Part shown: one piece after another, positions 55,672 to 64,000 of the stretch
Position numbering within the stretch: the first letter of the stretch is position 1
How the letters are laid out: each line of letters begins with the position of its first letter
NCBI RefSeq assembly: GCF_042477335.2
Contig: NC_091262.1
Coordinates: forward strand, 39,839,001-39,903,000
From: Ovis canadensis
Lineage: Eukaryota; Chordata; Mammalia; Artiodactyla; Bovidae
Length of the DNA: 64,000 nucleotides
Direction: 5' to 3'
Made by a program: the position numbers and the translations under genes
The notes under the pieces: generated by a model
Told to the model about the DNA's origin: nothing
The model's input: the letters and a program-made list of their open reading frames with translations, nothing else
Databases searched by the model: none

Positions 55672-55910
55672 TTAGAAAGGAAGATCCCCTTCCATCTGAA
55701 GTGGTAAGGCAAAGCTTTTGGAGACTGGGCACTTTAGAATTGGACTTTGAAGAGCTGGAACACAGACCCAGGTGCGAAAGCGGCTCGCAGGTGGAAGGGA
55801 TGGTGTGAGTCACGGCGGACTTACTCTGAGCATGCGCAGATGCAGTGAGTGTTGGGGCTCTAAGCCCGAGAATTTCACACCGAGCGGTTTGGCAGTGACC
55901 AGACTTTAGA

Positions 55911-56085
55911 GTAGGAGGAGAAGGGGACAACAGAGGATGAGATGGTTGGATGACATTACCGACTCAATGGACATCAGTCTGAGCAAACTCCAGGAGATAG
56001 TGAAGGACAGGAAAGCCGGGCCTGGTGCAATTCATGGGGTCACAAAGAGTTGGACAGGACTGAACAACAACAACAAGGCTTTAGA
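55911..56085 (+). repeat. BovB-derived 3' end
   Basis: Sense tail only (aggaggagaaggggacaaca; agttggacaggactgaacaa), ending in (AAC)n. Confidence 0.87.
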
Positions 56086-56709
56086 GTGGACGGACTGAGG
56101 AGTATGGACTCCCTCATTCCACACTAAGAGTATTCTCTATGGTATTGCACACGGAAGTTACATGATCACAGTGCTTCTGGAAGATTAATTTGTTAGCTCA
56201 GGTTTGAGGTAACATAGGAATGAGGGAGCAAGACTGGAAACAGAGAGGCCGGGTTGAGATGAGGCAGGTGCTGGGGAGGAGAGACTTAGCGGTCCTGGCT
56301 TGGGACACAGAGAGGAAGGACAGTGCTGTTGGGCAGGTGGAGGAGCTCAGACTTGCACCTCTTAGATTAGGGGTAAGCCTAAAGGAGACACAGACACAGA
56401 GGTGAGGGGCCTGAGTAGCTCCAAGGACAGAGGTTCCGTTTGCAGAAATAGGGAGTCTAGGAAGAACAGATGAGTATCCTGTCCAGATGCTGAGTCTGAA
56501 AACAGCTTTACCAGTTTGCTTGTGATTGAAGCCTGCAAGTTCAACCTGTTCAGCTACTTAAAGATCAATGTTAAGTTGATGGATTTAAATGTTATATTAG
56601 GAAAAGCAAAGGATGTTAAATGAGGATATTTTAGTCCAATATAGGTTTATAATGGAAATAGGAATAAAATCAGAGGCAATGTACATTAATATATGTAGGC
56701 TGTGGGGTT

Positions 56710-56858
56710 TCCCCACTCAACCCACTCAAGTATTCTTGCCTGGAGAATCCTGTGGACAGAGGAGCCTGGTGGGCCATGGTCCGTGGGATCCCAAAGAGTC
56801 AGACACGACTGAGCGGCTGAGCATGCACGTGTACACACACACACACACACACACACAC
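56710..56858 (+). repeat. Bov-tA SINE fragment with CA microsatellite
   Basis: Sense A unit from caacccactcaagtattctt to gactgagcggctgagcatgc, followed by a CA run at 56,832-56,858. Confidence 0.87.
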
Positions 56859-57045
56859 GCATACGTACATACACAGCATAACATTGCTGTTTAATACATT
56901 TTGTGTATCACATTGTTCCGTGAGCCAAATGCAATAAATACAGGGCAACTGCCAGCCTTGGCCATGCTGAGCACATGACTGCCTGTGCCTTAGACTTTGG
57001 AACACTTGAACTGTGCAAGTGCAGGGAGTTGTTTTTATTATTTAT

Positions 57046-57690
57046 AAACAATAGATGGGAAAACAATGGAAACAGTGTCAGACTTTATTTTGGGGGGGCT
57101 CCAACATCACTGCAGATGGTGATTGCAGCCATGAAATTAAAAGACGCTTACTCCTTGGAAGAAAAGTTATGACCAACCTAGACAGCGTAATGAAAAGCAG
57201 AGACATTACTTTGCCAACAAAGGTCCGTCTAGTCAAGGATATGGTTTTTCCTGTGGTCATGTATGGATGTGAGAGTTGGACTGTGAAGAAAGCTGAGCGC
57301 CGAAGAATTGATGCTTTTGAACTGTGGTGTTGGAGAAGACTCTTGAGAGTCCCTTGGATTGCAAGGAGATCCAACCAGTCCATTCTGAAGGAGATCAGCC
57401 CTGGGATTTCTTTGGAAGGAATGATGCTAAAGCTGAAACTCCAGTACTTTGGCCACCTCATGCGAAGAGTTGACTCATTGGAAAAGACTCTGATGCTGGG
57501 AGGGATTGGGGGCAGGAGGAGAAGGGGACGACAGAGGATGAGATGGCTGGATGGCATCACTGACTCAATGGCCGTCAATCTGAGTGAACTCTGGGAGTTG
57601 ATGATGGACAGAGAGGCCTGGTGTGCTGCGATTCATGGGGTCGCAAAGAGTCGTACATGACTGAGTGACTGAACTGAACTAAACTGAGCT
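57046..57690 (+). repeat. BovB LINE 3' end with 201-codon ORF2 remnant
   Basis: Sense BovB of about 645 bp, ending gaactgaactaaactgagct. The frame at 57,055-57,660 stays open through the C-terminal domain ([34 protein letters not shown]). It lacks the endonuclease and reverse transcriptase motifs and is inside ARNT2 intron 1. Confidence 0.92.
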
Positions 57691-57831
57691 GAACTTGCTT
57701 GCTAGAGACAGTGGGTGTCTGTCTTTTCTCTGTTGGCAGTGATACCAGAGATACTGAGCATGATGAGATCTTCCCAAGGGAAAATTTCTTTAGGTGGCTA
57801 ACTTTTCTCTTACTCACCCATCTTTTCTTTA

Positions 57832-58016
57832 AAAAAAGAAATTATTTGTTTGGCTGCGCCAGGTCTCAGTTGGGCACTGAGGATCTTAAGTCTTTGTTGC
57901 AGCATGCGGGATCTTTAGTGGTGGCATGTGGGATCTAGTTCCCTAACCAGGGATCGAACCCTGGCCCCCTGCATGGGGAGCACAGAGTCTTAGCCACTGG
58001 ACCACCAGGGAAGTCC
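57832..58016 (-). repeat. CHR-type SINE
   Basis: Antisense: gtttggctgcgccaggtctc, ending ctggaccaccagggaagtcc. Confidence 0.9.
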
Positions 58017-58767
58017 TTCACCTGCCTTTTCTCAGAATGACCCTCCGCGATAACCCTCAGGTCTGTGGAACAAGTTGTTTTTGCAACCCTGTGAATCTTG
58101 AACTTCTCTGGGGAAAGGATGTATTTCCTAAGGGAGATAACTAAAGGTTAGACCCCAGAGACAGGTTTCAGATTTCTCTGGCAATTTACAACCGAGAGAG
58201 GCAAGGTGCCTGAGCTGGGTACCCAGAGTCCACCTCTCCTAGGCACGAGTCACATGATGCTTCTTTGAATGCCCCCTCCTCCTTCCAGCTCACCTTTCTC
58301 TCCAGATGTTGTTGTTTTGCCAAGAATAAGAGCTTAGTAAACACAAGTGGCCTGGGAGGCACCCGGTTTTTTTCCGATGCTTGTCTCTGTTCAGGGTACC
58401 AAGGTGACAGGCCATCACTTCGCCACCCCACCCACTTGTTCCTTTTCTTCCAGTTGAGTCCTGCAGACCAGCAGACCCATGTGCAGTGACGCTTGTCTGT
58501 GCTGTATGGTAGGGGCGCTCTGGGGACCAGGTAATATGAAGTTGGAATCTTCCTAGTTTCGTGTATTCAGGAGATCTGAGCCAGGTTCACACTCTAACCA
58601 TCTGCCCCTTCTAGGTGCCCTGTTTGGGTTTTGGATTCTACCAATTACTCAGAGAAGAGGAGTGCTCCTTGGAGCAGGATGGGTTTGGCCTCCCGCTCTT
58701 CTCATGGTGTCTGCCACCGTAGTCCGTGGGTTTAGCTCCCATCTCCTGGGGCCCCTGACCCCTCCCT

Positions 58768-58965
58768 GCTGCTGCTGCTTAGTTGCTTGTTTGTCTCTGA
58801 CTGTTTTTGACCCCATGGACTGTAGCCCACCAGGCTCCTCTGTCCATGGGATTCTCCAGGCAAGAATAATGGAGTGGGTTGCCATGCCCTCATCCAGGGG
58901 ATCTTCCCAACCCAGGAATCAAGCTGTGTCTCCCGCTTTGGCAGGCAAGTGAGCCATTGGGGACC
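58768..58965 (-). repeat. Bov-tA SINE
   Basis: Starts with a (TGC)n tail, antisense A unit (gactgtagcccaccaggctc), ending gtgagccattgggga. Confidence 0.87.
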
Positions 58966-59033
58966 CCTCCCTACTTCTAGGTCATTTGCAGTCCCTGTCT
59001 TGGTTGCTGATACTATGGCAGTGGCTGATTCTT

Positions 59034-59229
59034 TTAAAATTTATTATTGTTATTTTATTTTTGGCTGCACTAGGTCTTCATTGCCGGGTGGGGTCTTTCT
59101 CTAGTTGTGGCACCTGGGCTTAGTTGCTGCATGGCATGTGGGATCTTAGTTCCCCATCCAGGGATAAAACTCACGTTCCCTGCACTGAAATTCTTAGATT
59201 CTTAACCACTGGACCTCCAGGGAAGTCCC
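59034..59229 (-). repeat. CHR-type SINE
   Basis: Antisense: tatttttggctgcactaggt, ending ctggacctccagggaagtcc. Confidence 0.9.
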
Positions 59230-59289
59230 ATGTCTAGTGTCTTTACACACTGCATTTCATGGTATCTAGAAGACTGTTGATGGCAAGAT

Positions 59290-60617
59290 CAGTTCAGTTC
59301 AGTTCAGTCGCTCAGTCATGTCTGACTCTTCACGACCCCATGGACTGCAGCACGCCAGGCCTCCCTGTCCATCACCAACTCCCAGAGCTTACTCAAACTC
59401 ATGTTCATTGAGCCTGTGATGCAATCCAACCATCTCATCCTCTGACATCCCCTTTTCTTCCTGCCTTCAGTCCTTTCCAGCATCAGGGTCTTTTCAAATG
59501 AGTCAGCTCTTCACATCAGGTGGCCAAAGTATTGGCGTTTCAGCTTCAACATCAGTCTTTCCAATGAACACCCAGGACTGATCTCCTTTAGGATGGACTG
59601 GTTGGATCTCCTTGCAGTCCAAGGGACTCTCAAGAGTCTTATCCAACACCACAGTTCTAAAGCATCAATTCTTCTGTGCTCAATTTTCTTTGTAGTCCAA
59701 CTCTCACATCCATAGATGACCACTGGAAAAACCATAGCTTTGACTAGATGGATCTTTTGTTGGCAGAGTAATGTTTCTGCTTTTTAATATGCTGTCTAGG
59801 TTGGTCATAACTTTCCTTCCAAGGAGTAAGCGTCTTTTAATTTCATGGCTGCAGTCACCATCTGCAGTGATTTTGGAGTCCCAAAAAATAAAGTCAGCCA
59901 CTGTTTCCATTGTTTCCCCATCTATTTGCCATGAAGTGATGGGACCAGATACCATGATCTTAGTGTTCTGAATGTTGAGCTTTAAGCCAACTTTTTCCCT
60001 CTCCTCTTTTACTTTCATTAAGAGGCTCTTTAGTTTTTCTTCACTTTCTGTCATAAGTGTGGTGTCATCTGCATATCTGAGGTTATTGATATTTCTCCCG
60101 GCAATCTTGATTTCAGCTTGTGTTTCATCCAGCCCAGCGTTTCTCATGATATACTCTGCATAGAAGTTACATAAGCAGGGTGACAGTATACAGCCCTGAT
60201 GTACTCCTTTCCCAATTTGGAACCAATCTGTTGTTCCATGTCCAGTTCTAACTGTTGCTTCTTGACCTGCATACAGATTTCTCAGGAGGCAGGTGAGGTG
60301 GTCTGGTATTCCCATCTCTTTAAGAACTTTCCACAGTTTGTTGTGATCCACATAATCAAAGGCTTTGGCATAGTCAATAAAGCAGAAGTAAATGTTTTTG
60401 TGGAACTCTCTCACTTTTTCAATGATTCAACGGATGTTAGCAATTTGATCTCTCGTTCCTCTGCCTTTTCTTAATCTACCTTGAACATCTGGAATTTCAC
60501 GGTTCATGTACTGTTGAAGCCTGGCTTGGAGAATTTTGAGCATTACTTTGCTAGCGTGTGAGATGAGTGCAATTGTGTGGTAGTTTGAGGTTTCTTTGGC
60601 ATTGAATTTCTTTGGGA
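59290..60617 (-). repeat. BovB LINE, 5'-truncated, with 12-bp TSD
   Basis: 1,328 bp of antisense BovB from the 3' tail to the N-terminal part of the reverse transcriptase. A perfect duplication, tgatggcaagat, lies at 59,278-59,289 and 60,618-60,629. It retains the RT segment of about 300 bp that both arms of the 34.5-40.0 kb inverted repeat have lost, and so serves as the internal comparison. Confidence 0.95.
59704..60414 (-). pseudogene. BovB reverse transcriptase core remnant
   Basis: A 236-codon open frame on the minus strand carries RT motif A (CFIDYAKAFDYVDHNK, residues 11-26), motif B (HQGCILSPCL, 72-81) and the catalytic YADD (114-117). The N-terminal endonuclease is absent through 5' truncation. 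The C-terminal domain is in another frame (59,511-59,735), so the protein is broken. It is a transposon relic inside ARNT2 intron 1, opposite to the gene. Confidence 0.88.
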
Positions 60618-60629
60618 TGATGGCAAGAT

Positions 60630-62237
60630 ACATCATTATTTTATGAGCTTCCAAGAAAGAAAACTAGCTAATTCAGCTCTGACATACTATCAATTGTTAA
60701 ATGCTCCTCCATTTCAGTGATGTTTTAGACAATCGCATTTAGAACCAGTGAAATACCATGCCTTAAGAAAAAGTCAGTTTTGCTTCCTGACTACTTGTAG
60801 GCAAAACAAACGGTCTTTTTTTTTTTTCAATAAAAAATCTATATAAAGTGTACCCTTTCAGCATCTGTCAGGGAGCCTAGTGATGAACCAATACCCTTTT
60901 AGCTTCTGTCAAAAAACAGGAGTGATATCTGAAAAAGAGATATATTTATTTTTCCATCATGTTTTATTGAGCAACTAGTATGTGTCAGTTGCTAGGTGCT
61001 GTGCTAGCTTGAAGTTGGGAAGAGCTGGGCTGGTTTGAGGATCCAGAAAAGCCCAGGGTGGCCAGAGGACAGTGGGTGAGTAGGGGTGATGGTGATGTGG
61101 GAGGTTGGAGAAGGGGGTAGAAGCCACTCATGGGAGGCATGGATTGGGATAAGGGGTTGAGATTTGATGCTAAGAGCAATAGAGAGCTTGGAGGGTCTTG
61201 AGCAGTGGAGGTGTGTGGTACCACCTGCAGTGACTGCTGTATGGAGAGCGGACTGGACAGAGGCAAGAGGAGAAGCCAGCATCCCTTTAGAGCTTGTTGA
61301 CATGGACAAGGGCGGTGGTGAGCATGGAGGGAAGCGGATGGAGTTGAGATCTATCTGGAGGCCAGACTGCTATGCTGAGCAGCTGCAGAGACACCAGTTA
61401 TATCCTTGGCCACATTGCCTGCAGCAGCCCTTCTTTTGGGTTAGCACCATATATGGTGTGGGTTTGGGAGAAAGAACAGTTGAGGTTGACTCCTAACACT
61501 TGGGTGGTAGGAGATGATGGGGATATAGTGAGGTGCATGTGGCCGTGGGGTGTCCATGAGGCTCCTGCACTTAGCACTGGGGTGGAGGTGCCTTGGAGAC
61601 ACTGTGGGGGAGCCGCTGGGAAGGCCATGGATTTGCTGGAGATGTAAGTGAAAAGTGGTGTTTGCCAGCCTCTCAGCAGCTTCTCTAAGCCCTTTCCTTG
61701 AGGGATGTGAGCTCCCCGAGAGTGGAACACCTGGGCCACATCCCCTGAGCCCCCCAGCGTCACCTCCATAACTGCCTCATCCTCGGCCTGTGCTGAGATC
61801 CGTGGGGAAGTCAGTTCTGTATCTTTTCCAGAACTACGACTCCAGTGCGAGTGTCAGCTGAGTGCTGGGCTGTCCCTAGGAAAGGAGCGTGCAGTAGACT
61901 TGCCCGGGGTGGGATCCACTGCATGGGGAGCCGAGGACGTCCTCATACAGAAGCAGGTAGAGCCGCTGTCACGCAGGTCAAGCTGGTGGACTAGCTGTAC
62001 ACACAGAACTTGTTCAGTGAAGAAAAGCAGGGTCTCCCACTTCTTGTCAAGCCCCTTCCCACTTGAGGGCTTTAGCCTGTGCTGCTGTGTTCTCTTCTGA
62101 GGATGAAGAACTGCTCACCTGTCCTTCCTGCCGTCTCCTGCCCACTCCCCCCACCTAACCGTTTTCCCCCAGGCCACTCCTTTTGTTTCCTTCTGGTCTC
62201 AGCTTGAATTCTTACTCCATTGGAAGAGGTTCTCCGG
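60630..62237. other. intron 1 stretch, repeat-poor
   Basis: No exon or repeat was recognised. 61,000-62,100 is G/T-rich on the plus strand, with several chance frames on both strands at 61,004-61,769. Confidence 0.5.
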
Positions 62238-62464
62238 ACCCTTTATCAGTGGCTCAGTGATAAAGAACCCGCCTGCCAATGCAGGAGACCGGGGTTCGAT
62301 CCCTGGGTTGGCAAGATTCCTTGGAGAAGGAAATGGAAAGAAATCCCACTCCGGTATTCTCGCCTAGGAGATCCCTTGGACAGAGGAGCCTGGCGGGCTC
62401 CAGTCCATGGGGTCACAAAGAGTCAAACATGACTTAGCGACTAAACAACCACACCACCACCACC
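62238..62464 (+). repeat. Bov-tA SINE
   Basis: Sense copy (aagaacccgcctgccaatgc; gagcctggcgggctccagtc) with a (CCA)n-like tail. Confidence 0.9.
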
Positions 62465-63213
62465 GCGGAGGGAGAACAGGTCAGACTGGTAGCAGCCTGG
62501 GGACCAACTGGTGGTCTCGGAAGACCCGTATCCCCACCAGATTCCCTGTGGAAATCCCACAAGGTGCTCCCCTTCCCAGCCTTCTGCTCTGGGTATGAAA
62601 CTGCTGCTGTGTCTTGTGTGACCACCAGCAGTCACGGATAAGGCCCCCTGGGCTGGTTCTCATTCCCCTGCCTCCCCCACCCCGCCAACCCAGGGGTCGA
62701 CACGGGTCTCAGGAAGGCGGCACTGAGGACTACTGGCTCTGCAGTGGGAAGCGAGGCCCTTTGCAGATAAGCAGAGCCTGCATGGTTTTCCAGACTGTGA
62801 CAGTTGGGCCATTTTCCGGACAAATTCATAGAAAAGCAAAAATGTTCACCAGTAAGGAGTTCTTGATTTTGGACATCGTGTGGGGCATTTTTCACTCCTC
62901 TGGTTATGTTGTGAGGGCAGCTGAGCAGAGCCTGGAGGGGATCTTCTCCCTGCGCCCTTCTGAGGAATTGGCTTCCTTTCTTCCCCATAATCACTTTTTC
63001 CCTGAATACAACAAGAAAGATACTGCGTGGATTATAAGAAATTTGGAAAATACACGAAAGTGTTGAGATAGTTCTCCTACCCACTATTAATATTTTTGCG
63101 TATGTTGTTACAGACTTTAAAAAACATTAGAAATTAATACAAAATAGAATTTTAGAGTACATTGCATATTGTATATTGTAAATTAATTCTATGTTGGAAT
63201 AAAATACACAGTT

Positions 63214-63313
63214 TGCTATTTCCTTCTCCAGGGGATCTTCCCAACCCAGGGATGGAACCCATGTCTCCTGCATTGGCAGGTGGATTCTTTACTGCTGAGC
63301 CACCAGGGAAGCA
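63214..63313 (-). repeat. Bov-tA SINE, 5' half
   Basis: Antisense: ttccttctccaggggatctt, ending gagccaccagggaagc. The rest of the A unit is missing. Confidence 0.87.
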
Positions 63314-63404
63314 TTTTATTCCTAGTTATTACCAGATGCTATTCTCTTTCTTATTTGAAGAGACTCTGACTAAGCCAAGTGGCAGAGCATCTGAGAACCC
63401 AGAC

Positions 63405-63600
63405 ATGGGGGCCCAGAGATGTGTCCATACAGCGCTTCTGAGCTGCGGGGGGGCAATCCTGGTTGTCACATACCAGGGTGGGTGGGAAGGTGGGGGGAGG
63501 CAGCATCTTGGGAGTGGTGGCCAGGGATGCTGGCAAACATCCTCCAGAGCACAGGGCAGCTCCCACCACAAAGAATGATCCAGCCCTAAGGGTCACCAGT
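63405..63600 (-). repeat. MER-type hAT DNA transposon remnant
   Basis: ggccagggatgctggcaaac, then agagcacagggcagctccca. Same family as 30,296-30,527, opposite orientation. Confidence 0.65.
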
Positions 63601-64000
63601 GGGCGGCTGGGAAACCCCGGTCTACAGGGACAGGACTTCTCCTGGGTCTCTGGGCAGTGGCCACTGGGAAAGGAACCTGAGAGTTACAAAGAGGCTGGCC
63701 CCCGAGGCCGCCACCTCAGAATAAGAAATCACGGTGGCTTTAGAAACAAGACGGTGCTTTTCGGAAAATTATGATATCCGCAGTGAAAGTTAATTTAAAT
63801 GTGAAATGACAGAACTGCAGGATTTTTTTAATTATTATTTTTAGAACAGCATTGCTCTTTCTATCACATCAGCAGGTTCGAAATGAGGCCTCGTCTGGGT
63901 TCATTTGCTATAATTTGATATGCTTGATGGATTCCAAGCCCCCCAAAGAATGAAATGAATGAATGTGATCAAGGATCACAGCTGTGTTCTTTCTCTTTGA
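63601..64000. other. intron 1 sequence to window edge
   Basis: No exon or repeat was recognised. 63,780-63,850 is AT-rich. Confidence 0.45.

Larger units (their letters stand above)
54655..64000 (+). other. ARNT2: ARNT2 intron 1, 5' part
   Basis: Starts at the GTGAGT donor and runs past the right edge. No further ARNT2 exon was recognised. It is filled by repeats listed separately and by repeat-poor DNA at 55,086-55,910, 56,090-56,709, 58,017-58,767, 60,630-62,237 and 62,465-63,213. Confidence 0.8.

Overview
This is mammalian nuclear DNA from a bovid ruminant (cattle-like; sheep, goat, buffalo or bison cannot be separated by eye). The evidence is the repeat set: BovB (RTE) LINE copies, Bov-tA and Bov-A2 SINEs built from BovB-tail units, CHR-type tRNA-derived SINEs, ruminant L1 3' ends and ruminant ERV LTRs. 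There is no operon, CRISPR array or other prokaryotic structure.

The only protein-coding sequence I can support is the first coding exon of ARNT2 at 54,624-54,654 (+). It encodes MATPAAVNPP and ends at a GTGAGT splice donor, inside a dense CpG island (about 53,920-55,085). The window is therefore about 54 kb of 5' flank of ARNT2 followed by about 9.3 kb of its intron 1. Exon 2, with the bHLH and PAS coding sequence, lies beyond the right edge.

Layout: 1-33 kb is intergenic DNA with many nested SINE, L1 and BovB insertions, a solo-LTR-like element near 6.6-6.9 kb, and an antisense BovB carrying a sense BovB inside it (28.0-29.5 kb). At 33.1-34.4 kb are nested ERV LTRs. At 34.45-40.12 kb is a BovB cluster with a 2,114-bp inverted repeat whose arms look identical (34,531-36,644 and 37,933-40,046) around a 1,288-bp spacer. 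At 40.2-43.0 kb two solo LTRs of one old family face opposite ways. 43-53 kb holds more SINE/L1 layers with several repeat-poor blocks (41.7-42.6 kb, 45.3-45.9 kb; also 23.8-24.8 kb) that are candidate distal regulatory DNA. 53.7-55.1 kb is the ARNT2 promoter region, and 55-64 kb is intron 1, with two BovB inserts of which one keeps the reverse transcriptase core motifs.

The most unusual object is the inverted BovB repeat. Its arms share private deletions and frameshifts and are collinear without any indel. The identity stops inside sequence that is still homologous at the outer side. That pattern fits arm-to-arm gene conversion or a very recent inverted copy, and an assembly artefact must also be excluded. 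Repeat names come from recognising consensus-like sequence by eye. SINE and L1 boundaries are approximate unless a target-site duplication is given.
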